This document shows positions 37,664-47,003 of a stretch of DNA of 64,000 nt, in pieces. The position numbers were made by a program, and so were the translations under genes. The notes under the pieces were generated by a model. That model saw nothing but the letters and a program-made list of their open reading frames with translations, had not been told where the DNA came from and searched no databases. The DNA comes from Paenibacillus herberti (GTDB taxonomy: Bacteria; Bacillota; Bacilli; Paenibacillales; Paenibacillaceae): positions 124,001 through 188,000 of the forward strand of contig NZ_NMUQ01000002.1 of NCBI RefSeq assembly GCF_002233675.1. The letters run 5' to 3'. Position 1 is the stretch's first letter, and every line of letters starts with the position of its first letter.

Positions 37664-38857
37664 TTAAATCTTGTTAAACCTATATAATTCATTAATTTCA
37701 TTAAACAGATGTCTTAATATATTCTTGTCATCATTTGTGAGCTCAACAATTTCTTCACCCGAATGCTTTGAATGACTGGATAAGTTTAGAATCCTGTTTT
37801 CATATCCTACACCGCTTCCTCTGACTGGCACTAATAAATCTTTCCAATGAGAATAGCCTAAGAACGTGGAGGTTTTCTCCAATGTATTTCGAAGGAAATT
37901 AAAATGATATTTATATATTTGCCCCGATTCAATTGCTTTTTCGATTTCATTCATTAGAAAAAGATGATATGAAAACGGTGAATCATTGTTCTGATCTTTT
38001 AGTTCGAATGTGCCCACTTCATTCTTTTCTAATCTATGCTTTTTAAAATGTTTCTTATCGTTGTAACCTGTTCGTCTATCAGAATTGTTAAACTCACTAC
38101 ACAACACATTATAAAATAGAGGATTATGTGTGGTTATAATAAACTTAAGGTCTGACTCATTAGATTTGATTAATTCTGCTAAATTTACTGCTAATTCAAT
38201 CAAGTGGTTATCATCTAAAGAACTTACAGGATCATCTATGAATACATACTTCAGCTGGTCGAACTGATTTGTTTCTCTATCACTTGGTTCAGCTACATTT
38301 AATATTTCAATAACTTGTTTAAGTAGAGAATAAAAAACACTCCATACAAAGTTACTTTCTTCTCCTTTTGAAATTTTAATGTTATCTGAGAGCTCTTCAT
38401 GACCCCTCTGATATGAAAAGGTGATTTCTGTAAAAGAATCGACTGTTACGTTATTTCCATTCATATCTTTAAAAGTATATTCTTCATTAAAATGTGGTGT
38501 TAATTTTTCGTCGGTATAATATTGAAAATTAGATATAATGTTTCTATCTTGTCCTTGCTCTTCAAAAATCCATTTTGTAAATGAATTGGGATGGATTTTA
38601 AGTTTTGGTTCAGCATCATGTTCTAAATCATTATCCCAATAAAATAGATCTTCTGTAAAAGCATTGTAATAGAGAATCCTCTTACCGTTCACCTCTAACT
38701 CCTCAATCTCGACATCCTCCTCGACAGATTGTGTTAGTAACGATTTGAACTCTCTTGAAAGTCTTGTTTTACCTGTTCCATTAAATGCATAAATTAATTG
38801 GACTTTTTTGTTGTTACTATCTAAATTTCGTGCTACTTCATTTAAACTTATTCCCAT
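37664..38857 (-). CDS. prrC: PrrC-type anticodon nuclease (latent tRNA-cutting toxin)
   Basis: 397 residues, almost the length of E. coli PrrC (396), in the same place: between hsdS and hsdR of a type I locus. N-terminal ABC-type ATPase: Walker A FNGTGKT (25-31), signature-like SKGEES (163-168), Walker [14 protein letters not shown] (204-216) and H-loop His244. The latent-activation box of PrrC is seen as [11 protein letters not shown] (287-297), 11 residues ending FSY like the E. coli KYGDSNKSFSY. The nuclease domain has Arg323 and Glu327 in the R-x3-E spacing, with His362 or His365 as the third catalytic residue. In E. coli, PrrC is held silent by the restriction complex and, when a phage protein inhibits restriction, cuts the tRNA-Lys anticodon loop, causing abortive infection. 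The same logic is inferred here. Its ATG lies one base after the hsdS stop. Confidence 0.9.
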   Translation of the reverse strand: MGISLNEVARNLDSNNKKVQLIYAFNGTGKTRLSREFKSLLTQSVEEDVEIEELEVNGKRILYYNAFTEDLFYWDNDLEHDAEPKLKIHPNSFTKWIFEEQGQDRNIISNFQYYTDEKLTPHFNEEYTFKDMNGNNVTVDSFTEITFSYQRGHEELSDNIKISKGEESNFVWSVFYSLLKQVIEILNVAEPSDRETNQFDQLKYVFIDDPVSSLDDNHLIELAVNLAELIKSNESDLKFIITTHNPLFYNVLCSEFNNSDRRTGYNDKKHFKKHRLEKNEVGTFELKDQNNDSPFSYHLFLMNEIEKAIESGQIYKYHFNFLRNTLEKTSTFLGYSHWKDLLVPVRGSGVGYENRILNLSSHSKHSGEEIVELTNDDKNILRHLFNEINELYRFNKI

Positions 38858-38858
38858 A

Positions 38859-40103
38859 TTAAGCTTCTACCTCACTTTTCGGAAATGAAAGCAAAATATT
38901 ACGGTAATATTCATATTGTTTTTGACGCAACTCTATTTCACGAGGCAATCCCTCGGTAATTGAAGAGGTCAAGGCATCGAATTTGTCTAATATTGATACG
39001 ATGCGATTTTGATCTTCAAGTGAAGGTAGCGGTATCTCGAATTTCTCCAATTTCTCTCCATGTACTCGAATAACCTTTGTTCCTGTTCTACTTTTCTTTT
39101 TGTAATCAAAAAACATAGGTGTTTGGAGATAATACGCTATATACTTTGGATTTTGGTTATGCTTAAATATATAAGTCTCTCCGCTGACACAGACCTCATC
39201 TTCACCAAACCAAACTAAAGGCTTACAAACATCTTCGATATTTTCACTTGTAGTCGCGATAATTAAATCGCCTTTCTGAGCTTTTCTCAACTTGGTTGCC
39301 AATGTTGGTGAAACGAAAGATTTTGTCTGATATGCAAAATTCCCGTAGTAAGTATAAATTTGACCATAATGGATACAGCCTACACCGCTCTCTGCAAAAT
39401 CACTTTTTTGCAAGCCGCTTCCTCTAACAAAACTACCTATCTCCCCAAGCGCTTTCCACTCAACTTCACCCTCTTCAAAAGTCAACAACTTATCACGGTA
39501 ATAAGTATATTGACTTTTACGAGCTGTAAGCTCTGTTGTAAGCTCTGTTGTAAGCTCTGTTGTAAGCTCTGTGTAGGAGTCCAAAATTCTGACGATTTCC
39601 TCTTGTACTTTTTGAGGGGGGATGGGAATTTTCGCTTGGCCTAATCCAGAAGCGTTAATTGCTGAGATTTTTCCCGAAGATATATGTTTCTTAATTTGGT
39701 CATGAAATTGTTTGGTTCGCAAAAAGTATGACACGTATTTTGGATTCAATGAACTTCTAAAGGAAAAACAAGCGTCATGAATGACAACTCCCGTAGTCCC
39801 CAGCCAAGCAGTGCCTATTCCGATATCTTCAATTGTTTCGCCTGCGGCAACAATTACTACATCACCATGATTTGCAACTCTTAGTTTTGAAGCTAGATCG
39901 AAACTTACAAATGATTTAGTTGTTTCTGCCCAGATGTTATAATGTGTATACATTTCACCATAATGAATACATGGGAAACCCTCTTTATACATGTCGGTTT
40001 TCACAAATCTCTTACCTCGTGTAAATTCACCAATTTCACCCAAGGCTTTCCACTCAACCTCAACCCCCTCAAGGAGTTTCTCCATATAATTCGGTTTACT
40101 CAT
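38859..40103 (-). CDS. hsdS: Type I specificity subunit with a TELT spacer repeat
   Basis: 414 residues with two target-recognition domains (about 15-165 and 215-375), each followed by a conserved helical spacer ([13 protein letters not shown] and [13 protein letters not shown]). The central spacer contains four tandem TELT tetrapeptides, the equivalent of the TAEL repeat of EcoR124I/EcoDXXI, whose copy number sets the gap length in the recognition site. Both recognition domains share IHYGxxYT, TKSFVSxxLAxKLR, GD and NPKY, so they may read similar half-sites. It overlaps hsdM by ATGA. It assembles with HsdM (M2S) for methylation and with HsdR for restriction. Confidence 0.95.
   Translation of the reverse strand: MSKPNYMEKLLEGVEVEWKALGEIGEFTRGKRFVKTDMYKEGFPCIHYGEMYTHYNIWAETTKSFVSFDLASKLRVANHGDVVIVAAGETIEDIGIGTAWLGTTGVVIHDACFSFRSSLNPKYVSYFLRTKQFHDQIKKHISSGKISAINASGLGQAKIPIPPQKVQEEIVRILDSYTELTTELTTELTTELTARKSQYTYYRDKLLTFEEGEVEWKALGEIGSFVRGSGLQKSDFAESGVGCIHYGQIYTYYGNFAYQTKSFVSPTLATKLRKAQKGDLIIATTSENIEDVCKPLVWFGEDEVCVSGETYIFKHNQNPKYIAYYLQTPMFFDYKKKSRTGTKVIRVHGEKLEKFEIPLPSLEDQNRIVSILDKFDALTSSITEGLPREIELRQKQYEYYRNILLSFPKSEVEA
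39526..39573 (-). repeat. Four 12-bp tandem repeats in hsdS
   Basis: GTAAGCTCTGTT is repeated four times on the plus strand (the last copy ends TGTG). Read on the minus strand each unit encodes TTEL/TELT. The 12-bp unit keeps the frame, so slippage adds or removes four residues between the two recognition domains. Confidence 0.95.
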
Positions 40104-41647
40104 GATTTAATCCCCTTAATAACGTCATCAATTTCGGCACGAAGTTGCTCTATCTTTGCTACTGTCGTTTTTATTTCTGCACTCAGCTCATTTATATCTA
40201 TGACTTCCCGTGTGTCTTTTGCTTCCACATAGGAACTAACAGAAAGGTTGTAATCATTTTGAACAATTACATCATAATCAACGGATTTTGCAACGTGATC
40301 AATATCTTCTTTGCTATCAAACATGTTCATAATCTGCTCAATATGTGCATCTGTGAGTATGTTATTATTGGTTTCTTTTTTATAGAAATCTACACTACTT
40401 GCGTCAATAAACTGAGTGATATTATTTGTTTTATGTTTAGATAGAACCAAGATATTAACTGCTATTGATGTTCCAAAAAACAGGTTAGGCGCTAACGAAA
40501 TTACCGTTTCAACAAAGTTATTATCAATCAAATACTTTCTAATTTTTTGCTCAGCGCCACCTCTGTAAAATATACCAGGGAAGCATACGATTGCTGCCCG
40601 ACCTTTACTTGAAAGATAACTAAGCGAGTGAAGCACAAAGGCGAAGTCAGCTTTCGATTTTGGAGCTAATATGCCTGCTGGAGCAAATCTCTCATCGTTA
40701 ATAAGGGTTGGATCATCATTACCAATCCAATTCACGGAATAAGGAGGATTTGATACAATGGCATCAAATGGCTTATCGTCACCATAGTGAGGATCTAATA
40801 GCGTATTCCCTAAAGCAATATTAAACTTATCGTAGTTAATGTTGTGTAAAAACATATTCATACGCGCAAGATTATACGTTGTATGATTAATCTCCTGCCC
40901 GTAGAAACCATCTTCGATGATATGGTCATCAAACTGTTTTTTTGCTTGTAATAGCAATGAACCCGATCCAGCTGCTGGGTCATAAATCTTATTAATGCTT
41001 GCTTGCTTGTGTATCGCTAATTGTGCAATTAGTTTGGAAACACTCTGCGGTGTAAAAAATTCCCCTCCAGATTTCCCTGCGTTAGCAGCATAATTTGAGA
41101 TTAAATACTCATAGGCATCACCGAACAGATCAATGTGACTATTCTCAAAATCACCAAAATTAAGCCCTTCAACACCTTTTATGACAGCAGCCAAACGACT
41201 GTTTTTATCTTTCACAGTATTTCCCAGTCTATTGCTTGTGGTGTCGAAATCAGCGAACAATCCTTTAATATCTAACTCAGATGGATAACCGTTTGCTGAA
41301 CTTTCAATAGCTGAAAATATACCAGCTAAATCTGTATTCAAGCTTTCATTTGTATTCGCAGTTTTTGCGATATTAACGAACAAATGGCTCGGATATATGA
41401 AATACCCTTTTGTTTTAATAGCATCGTCTTTAATTTCTTTCTTTATAATAGCATCAGGAAGTTCAGCATACTTGACACTTTCGTCTCCAGCTTCAATATA
41501 CCCAGAGAAGTTTTCACTAATAAAACGATAAAATAGCGTTCCTAAAACATATTGTTTGAAATCCCATCCATCAACTGAGCCACGGACATCATTGGCTATC
41601 TTCCAAATTTGAGATTGTAGTTCGGCACGTTGTGCAGCACTTGACAT
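40100..41647 (-). CDS. hsdM: Type I DNA adenine methyltransferase subunit M
   Basis: 515 residues. The SAM-binding motif [10 protein letters not shown] (near 224) and catalytic NPPY (near 300, SNPPYS) of N6-adenine methylases are present, with the N-terminal HsdM_N helical domain ([20 protein letters not shown]) and the [13 protein letters not shown] signature. Size and sequence resemble the EcoR124I group. The ATG has GGAGGT upstream. First gene of hsdM-hsdS-prrC-hsdR; a short palindrome lies 35 bp ahead of the start. Confidence 0.97.
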   Translation of the reverse strand: MSSAAQRAELQSQIWKIANDVRGSVDGWDFKQYVLGTLFYRFISENFSGYIEAGDESVKYAELPDAIIKKEIKDDAIKTKGYFIYPSHLFVNIAKTANTNESLNTDLAGIFSAIESSANGYPSELDIKGLFADFDTTSNRLGNTVKDKNSRLAAVIKGVEGLNFGDFENSHIDLFGDAYEYLISNYAANAGKSGGEFFTPQSVSKLIAQLAIHKQASINKIYDPAAGSGSLLLQAKKQFDDHIIEDGFYGQEINHTTYNLARMNMFLHNINYDKFNIALGNTLLDPHYGDDKPFDAIVSNPPYSVNWIGNDDPTLINDERFAPAGILAPKSKADFAFVLHSLSYLSSKGRAAIVCFPGIFYRGGAEQKIRKYLIDNNFVETVISLAPNLFFGTSIAVNILVLSKHKTNNITQFIDASSVDFYKKETNNNILTDAHIEQIMNMFDSKEDIDHVAKSVDYDVIVQNDYNLSVSSYVEAKDTREVIDINELSAEIKTTVAKIEQLRAEIDDVIKGIKS

Positions 41648-41682
41648 TTGTATACCTCCGATTATTTTTCATATAAATTAAT

Positions 41683-41700
41683 TTTAGAAGCACTTCTAAA
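41683..41700. promoter_or_regulatory. 18-bp palindrome upstream of hsdM
   Basis: TTTAGAAG-CA-CTTCTAAA has two perfect 8-bp arms and sits 35 bp before the hsdM start. It could be an operator for expression control of the island. No controller protein gene is visible, so the role is conjecture. Confidence 0.45.
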
Positions 41701-41834
41701 TAGTTTAAAGTTTTACTTCCACCTTTAGTTTCTTTACTATACGTACAGCAATGCAGTGTTCTTTTCTTACTTCTAACGTGGCGTTTAAGGGCATCTGTCA
41801 TAATCTGTATATCCATTTTTATTATGCTTTCGCA

Positions 41835-41925
41835 AAAATACCCTAATGACACGACTGTAATCTACATCATACACCATGCCACCGTGATGAAGCCGATCGA
41901 TAAGAAAATACATGAAGGAATTCCC
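41835..41925 (-). mobile_element. Possible transposase-gene fragment (IS21 IstB-like?)
   Basis: A minus-strand stretch reads WLGNSFMYFLIDRLHHGGMV, weakly like the LxDRLxHH segment near the C-terminus of IstB ATPases. It has no start or intact gene around it. The rest of 41648-42098 holds no gene I can support. Confidence 0.25.
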
Positions 41926-42097
41926 TAGCCATCTTTACTATGTCCTTGTGCAGTTTTAAATGTAAAGGATGACACCTACAAAGCCACCGATTCCACATGT
42001 GTCGTGACTGGATTCGACTTGTATTGTTGGGATCACTTCAATAGCAGGTGGTTTTATGTTTCGCGCGTTTCACGCACCCAACAGGCTAAAGTCTAAA

Positions 42098-42135
42098 TAA
42101 AAACTCCCACCGACAATCATTCGGCGAGAGTTTTT
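42098..42135 (-). terminator. Terminator of guaA
   Basis: AAAAACTC and GAGTTTTT enclose an inner CCGA/TCGG pairing. It lies about 110 nt beyond the guaA stop in the direction of transcription and ends GAGTTTTTATTT on the minus strand. It also separates guaA from the hsd island. Confidence 0.8.
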
Positions 42136-42244
42136 GGCGACAATCTTGGAGACAATTCAAAAGAATTTTGGTCTCAGAAAGTCTTATGAGTTTTACCTAA
42201 ACGGCATAAAATCAACGTCTTTCAGTGTATAAAGTGTCGCTTGA

Positions 42245-43786
42245 TTATTCCCACTCGATCGTGGCAGGCGGCTTCGACGTAATGTCGTACACAATGCGGT
42301 TGACATTGTCGACCTCATTAACGATGCGCACGCTGATTTTCTCCAGTACATCCCAAGGAATACGCGCCCAGTCGGCAGTCATGCCGTCGATGGACGTTAC
42401 CGCGCGGATGCCGACCGTGTAGGAGTACGTGCGGGCGTCGCCCATAACACCTACGCTGCGCATGCCCGGCAGTGCTGTGAAGTACTGCCAGATTTCGCGA
42501 TCAAGACCGGCTTTGGCGATTTCATCGCGCAAAATAGCATCGGATTCGCGAACGATTTCCAGCTTCTCCTCGGTCACTTCACCAAGGACACGGATGGCCA
42601 GTCCCGGACCCGGGAACGGCTGACGCATAACGATCTCATCCGGCAGACCGCATTCGGAGCCGACTTTGCGAACTTCATCCTTGAACAGCGTTTTCAGTGG
42701 CTCAACAAGCTTGAACTTGATGTCCTCCGGCAAGCCGCCAACGTTATGATGGGACTTGATTGTTTGCGCGGTAGCCGTGCCACTCTCTACGATATCCGTG
42801 TACAGAGTTCCCTGCGCAAGATATTCATAACTCGCGAGTTTATCGGATTCCTCCTGGAAGAGGTAAATGAACTCGTTGCCGATAATTTTACGCTTTTGCT
42901 CAGGATCGCTCACACCGCTCAGCTTGCCCATGAAGCGCTCTTTGGCATCGATCTTGATAACTTCAATGCCGAACTTACCGACAAAAGTTTCCATTACGCC
43001 TTCAGCCTCGCCCTTGCGAAGCAGGCCATGGTCGATGAACATACAGGTCAAGCGATCGCCGATCGCTTTGTGTACCAGCATCGCAACAACGGAAGAATCC
43101 ACGCCGCCGGACAGAGCGCAAAGCACACGGCCGGTTTCGCCTACTTGCTCACGAATGTCGCGAATCGCGTCATCGATGAACGTTTCCATGCTCCAATTGC
43201 CTTCGCATCCACAGATCGTGAAGAGGAAGTTGCGGATCATGTCATTGCCGTAAACGGAGTGACGAACTTCTGGGTGGAACTGTACCGCGTAAAACTTCTT
43301 CTCCGGATGGCTCATGGCCGCGATCGGCGCATGTTCCGTTCCCGCATCCAAGCGGAAGCCTTCCGGCATTTCGACGACGAGATCGGTGTGGCTCATCCAT
43401 ACCGTCTGGGTATTTTGCAGGCCAAGCGCCAAGTCAGCGCCTTCCAAGAACGTTACGTCTGCACGGCCGTATTCGCGCTTGCCGGCGCGCTGAACTTTGC
43501 CTTTAAGCTGGTGGCTCATCAGCTGCATGCCGTAGCAAATTCCGAAAATTGGCAGTCCGAGTTCGAAAATCTCTGGGTCCACCATCGGAGAATTTTCTTC
43601 GTAAACGCTGGCTGGTCCTCCTGAGAACACGATGCCCTTAGGCGCCAGTTCACGCAGCTTGGAAGCTGGTGTATTGTATGGCAGCAGCTCACTGTAAACG
43701 CCGAGATCCCGGATGCGCCGAGCAATCAGCTGGTTGTACTGTCCTCCAAAATCGAGAACAACGATCATTTCATTAGGCTTGTTCAC
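42245..43786 (-). CDS. guaA: GMP synthase (glutamine-hydrolysing)
   Basis: Converts XMP to GMP. 513 residues from the GTG at 43786, the same length as B. subtilis GuaA, with GGGAGG upstream. The class I amidotransferase domain has the nucleophile Cys84 in FGICYGMQ and the His/Glu in QFHPEVRHS. The ATP-pyrophosphatase loop is SGGVDSSV near 227. The C-terminal dimerization domain ends KPPATIEWE. It has its own promoter and terminator. In many bacteria the guaA 3' end is an integration site for genomic islands; here an AT-rich restriction island lies just downstream. Confidence 0.98.
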   Translation of the reverse strand: MNKPNEMIVVLDFGGQYNQLIARRIRDLGVYSELLPYNTPASKLRELAPKGIVFSGGPASVYEENSPMVDPEIFELGLPIFGICYGMQLMSHQLKGKVQRAGKREYGRADVTFLEGADLALGLQNTQTVWMSHTDLVVEMPEGFRLDAGTEHAPIAAMSHPEKKFYAVQFHPEVRHSVYGNDMIRNFLFTICGCEGNWSMETFIDDAIRDIREQVGETGRVLCALSGGVDSSVVAMLVHKAIGDRLTCMFIDHGLLRKGEAEGVMETFVGKFGIEVIKIDAKERFMGKLSGVSDPEQKRKIIGNEFIYLFQEESDKLASYEYLAQGTLYTDIVESGTATAQTIKSHHNVGGLPEDIKFKLVEPLKTLFKDEVRKVGSECGLPDEIVMRQPFPGPGLAIRVLGEVTEEKLEIVRESDAILRDEIAKAGLDREIWQYFTALPGMRSVGVMGDARTYSYTVGIRAVTSIDGMTADWARIPWDVLEKISVRIVNEVDNVNRIVYDITSKPPATIEWE

Positions 43787-43815
43787 GCCCGAACCTCCCT
43801 CAATCAATTGGACTC

Positions 43816-43845
43816 ATTATATCCAAGCTGCTTCCGGCCAGTCAA
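43816..43845 (-). promoter_or_regulatory. Sigma-A promoter of guaA
   Basis: TTGACT (43840-43845), 18-bp spacer and a perfect TATAAT (43816-43821) on the minus strand. Start near 43809 leaves a leader of about 24 nt, too short for a riboswitch; unlike the pur operon and the permease there is no PurBox. Confidence 0.85.
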
Positions 43846-43934
43846 GGCGCGTCCCGGATTGTCGACATGGGAGAAAAAGGCTGTCGGATCATGAGGTTAT
43901 ACAGTTTAAAGCAGGTGCAGGGCGGCGATGGTGT

Positions 43935-44056
43935 GGCGGACGGCGGATGGTGTGCAGGTGGGGCGGACGGCGGATGGTGGGGCGGACGGCGACTGGTGGG
44001 GCGGACGGCGACTGGTGGGGCGGACGGCAACTGGTGTGGCGGACGGCGGATGGTGC
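43935..44056. repeat. 19-bp GC-rich tandem repeat, six units
   Basis: GGCGGACGGCGACTGGTGG and variants (GGATGG or AACTGG in place of GACTGG) start at 43962, 43981, 44000, 44019 and 44038, preceded by a 27-bp variant at 43935. It lies between the transglutaminase stop and the guaA promoter and causes spurious ORFs on both strands. Confidence 0.92.
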
Positions 44057-44066
44057 TTGAAAGAGC

Positions 44067-47003
44067 TTAGCCGGGACGCGGTGCTTGTCCGGCGGACGGC
44101 CAGGCGCGCCGGGCTTGCAGTGTGGCCGCGCAGCTAGCGAGCTGCGCCGGCGTCGGCCCGCGCCAGGCGGCCGGAGCGCCGAAGCGCGCGCCCTCGGCCC
44201 AGGCGGCGAGCCGGCGAAGCTGCGCGCCGGCTTCCGGCGCCAGCAGCGGCGCGAGCGCTGCGGCGCGCTCGGCCGGCCCGGCGGCGGCGGCAAGCGCAGC
44301 CGCCGCCGGGCCCGCGCCGCCGCGGCGCTCCAGCGCGCGCAGCAGCGCCTCCGCCGCGGCGAGCAGCGCGGCCCGCTGCGCGCCGCGGCGGGCGCGTTCC
44401 GCGCGCGCCTCGGCCGCGGTGCTGGCTGCGCCGGCATGGCGCGCGTAGCGGCGCAGCGCCAGCGCGAGGCGCAGCCGCTCGCGCAGCGCCGGCGACGCCA
44501 GCGCAGCCGCGGCCGCGGCCAGCGCTGCGCCGGCCGCGAGCGGGCCGGGCTGCGCGGCAGCGCGCGCTAGCGCGGCGGCCAGGCGCGCCGCGTCACCGGC
44601 GGCCTCGCGCAGCTGCTCCGCCAGCGCGGGGCTGGAAGCCTCCGCCCCGCGCGGCGCCTCTCCGGCGGCTTCGCCTTCGCCGGAGGAACCTTCCACAGCC
44701 GGCGGCAATGCCGCTGCCGGCTGCTCCGCGCCTGCGGCGTATCCCGGCGTCGGGTCGAACGGGACCCAGCCCGCGCCGGGAAAATAAACCTCAACCCAGG
44801 CATGCGCGTCCGCCGCGCTTACCTGGTACAAGCTGCCGCTGGCATTAACGCGTGCCAGCGCCTCCCGAGCGGCGGCCGGAGCTTGCTCGGCCGACAGCTC
44901 TTCGCCGGGCGCAAAACCTTTGACCCAGCGCGCCGGAATATCGACCGACCTGAGCATAACGACCATCGCGGTGGAAAAATGCACGCAATAACCTGCTTTT
45001 TGCTCAAAGAGAAATTGATCGACCAAATCCTCACCCTCGCCTGGAACCTGTGTGTCCGTAAGCGTGTAACGAAAGCTCGTCTTCAAGTAGTCCTGCATGG
45101 CAAGCGCGCGGTCATAACGGTTCTCTCCCGCATCCTTCGCAATCTTCTGGGCCAGCTCCCTGACCCGCTCCGGCAGCTCCCCCGGCAACTGCAGGTTGGC
45201 CTTCAACTGGAGTTCAAGCTGCTCCTGCTCCACAGTACTGCGCTCTGCCTGTTCCACATCACTACGCTCTGCCTCCCCCACCTGGCGAAGCATGTCCGCA
45301 GCAGGCTCGTCTAGCCGTGATTCTACCGTATATGTCAACTGTCCCTCCGCAGCATCAGGCATGTAGATTGCGCCGCCGCCGAACTCCTGAAGGTAACTCG
45401 CCTGTTTCTTTTGTAATCCCCCAGATAGTGATTCCGCCGCGATTAGATCCGGTTCCACTCCCGATACCGGCAAAGGCAGTCCATCCATCATCTGAGGTAA
45501 CCAAACGGTTTGCCGGATTAGTCTCGCTTCTGCTCCCGGCCCCTCTTTTGCCGCTCTCTCCGTGCCAGTTACAAACCCTGCCCCGCTCTCCGCCTTTTTT
45601 TCAACATCCGTCTTTTCTGCTCCGTTCCCCGCCTTTTCTGCCCCGCTCCCCGGTGTCCCTCCACTTCCACCTGCCTCAGCATCACTTCCGCCGACCTGTA
45701 CGGCCAGCAGCTCGCGTGTGTCATCTCTCCAACCTTGGCCGGTGTAAGCCGATTTTGTTTCCATCCGCCAGTACAGCGGTTTGGGGGTCAGCGCCCAGAA
45801 TAGTGGTTTTTGTGATAAAAAAAGCGGAGCCCCAAGCTGCGCATCGCTCTCGCTATAACCCGTAGCTGCCGCCCCCGCGCCCGTTCCGGCGCCTTGGGAA
45901 CCTGGCTGGCCGGAGAATACAGGCGCGCTGCGCGGCCTTCCCTCTCCGGATGATCCAGAGTTATTGTCGCGGATAGCCTGCTGCATCCCCAAAGCCCATT
46001 CCGCCGGTCCATCCGACTGGGCCTTGCCCCAGGAAAGAGCTGCTGCGCCAAGCGGAATCATCGCAGCTACGGCCGCACTTGCCGCCCACCAGCGCCAGCC
46101 CGGCATCTCTCTTCGCGGCGCGTTCTTTTTCATTACAGCCGAGGCGGCTGGGGTCTCTTCGATCTTTCTTTTCAGCCGATGATAGGATAACAACGCCGAC
46201 AATAACAGCCCTTCCGCAGCTGCCCGAGCGAGATTAGAAACCGTGTCCAACCCAAACCACTGGTTCAGCGACCAGAGGTACAGAGCCGTCAGCGCCAACA
46301 GCCCGATTCCCCACTGGCGGATCCACACCAGCATTTGAAGGGCGGATAGTAGAATCGACAGTCCTCCCAGCAAAAAAACCGCCTGCCCGGTACCGGACAT
46401 AGCGACTGGCCCCTCTCTAAACAACGCTTTGGCATCATCCAGCAGCTGTACGGGCAATCCGATTAGGCTTTCCAGGGTAGTTTGCTCACTGCCGCCCAAC
46501 CACGCCGCTCCTGCCAGTATGACTACTAAGCGGAGCAGCCACGCCGCCCAGTCCGATAACAGCAGCACGCCAATCAGCATAATACAGGCTCCAAGCGCAA
46601 AAAGGATGCCGAGGTCGTACACATCGGTCCACTGGGGCAGCTTTTGGAGCGGCAGCAGCCACTCAAATAGCAGTGCAAGCAGCAGCAAGCTGGAAGCCGC
46701 TCGCAGGGGCCAGCCCAGCAAACCGCCGACATGCTCTTTGATATCTTGCGCTCGGGAAGCCGCGCTTCCCAAAAACGCCTTCCCCGCGACGGCATGACCG
46801 GCTCCCACTAGGCCTGTGTTCGCATGCTTAGTGCCTGTTAATCCGTTTGTTAGCCTAGCTGCTTGCTTTACGCCAGCTTTCCCATTTACACCCAAAGCAC
46901 CGCTTACTCCCTTAACGTTCCCATTCAGCGCAGCTCCCTGCAGTACAAGTCCGTTCCCCGGTAATCCGCCGTGTTCAGCTCCATGCCTGCCAGCCATGTC
47001 CAT
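44067..47003 (-). CDS. Transglutaminase-like membrane protein (TgpA/YebA type) with Ala/Arg-rich tail
   Basis: 978 residues. An N-terminal low-complexity segment (about 1-95) is followed by several membrane helices (SSLLLLALLFEWLLPL, LGILFALGACIMLIGVLLL and others), then an extracytoplasmic transglutaminase core with the Cys in KAGYCVHFSTAM, the His in DAHAWVEVYF and the Asp in PFDPTPGY. A further helix (PLAAGAALAAAAAALA) precedes a DUF4129-like cytoplasmic tail. The last ~240 residues are extremely Ala/Arg-rich and their DNA is about 80% GC. The gene follows MoxR and DUF58 genes, the standard trio; the substrate is unknown. The second ATG (46997) has better ribosome-site spacing and may be the true start. 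Confidence 0.88.
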   Translation of the reverse strand: MDMAGRHGAEHGGLPGNGLVLQGAALNGNVKGVSGALGVNGKAGVKQAARLTNGLTGTKHANTGLVGAGHAVAGKAFLGSAASRAQDIKEHVGGLLGWPLRAASSLLLLALLFEWLLPLQKLPQWTDVYDLGILFALGACIMLIGVLLLSDWAAWLLRLVVILAGAAWLGGSEQTTLESLIGLPVQLLDDAKALFREGPVAMSGTGQAVFLLGGLSILLSALQMLVWIRQWGIGLLALTALYLWSLNQWFGLDTVSNLARAAAEGLLLSALLSYHRLKRKIEETPAASAVMKKNAPRREMPGWRWWAASAAVAAMIPLGAAALSWGKAQSDGPAEWALGMQQAIRDNNSGSSGEGRPRSAPVFSGQPGSQGAGTGAGAAATGYSESDAQLGAPLFLSQKPLFWALTPKPLYWRMETKSAYTGQGWRDDTRELLAVQVGGSDAEAGGSGGTPGSGAEKAGNGAEKTDVEKKAESGAGFVTGTERAAKEGPGAEARLIRQTVWLPQMMDGLPLPVSGVEPDLIAAESLSGGLQKKQASYLQEFGGGAIYMPDAAEGQLTYTVESRLDEPAADMLRQVGEAERSDVEQAERSTVEQEQLELQLKANLQLPGELPERVRELAQKIAKDAGENRYDRALAMQDYLKTSFRYTLTDTQVPGEGEDLVDQFLFEQKAGYCVHFSTAMVVMLRSVDIPARWVKGFAPGEELSAEQAPAAAREALARVNASGSLYQVSAADAHAWVEVYFPGAGWVPFDPTPGYAAGAEQPAAALPPAVEGSSGEGEAAGEAPRGAEASSPALAEQLREAAGDAARLAAALARAAAQPGPLAAGAALAAAAAALASPALRERLRLALALRRYARHAGAASTAAEARAERARRGAQRAALLAAAEALLRALERRGGAGPAAAALAAAAGPAERAAALAPLLAPEAGAQLRRLAAWAEGARFGAPAAWRGPTPAQLASCAATLQARRAWPSAGQAPRPG

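Noticed and set aside
41589-41852. An 87-codon minus-strand ORF overlapping the hsdM start
   Set aside because: No ribosome site; it spans the palindrome and the hsdM leader and matches nothing I recognize.
43889-44570. ORFs on both strands over the 19-bp repeat and GC-rich tail
   Set aside because: Generated by the tandem repeat and by extreme GC content opposite the transglutaminase gene.
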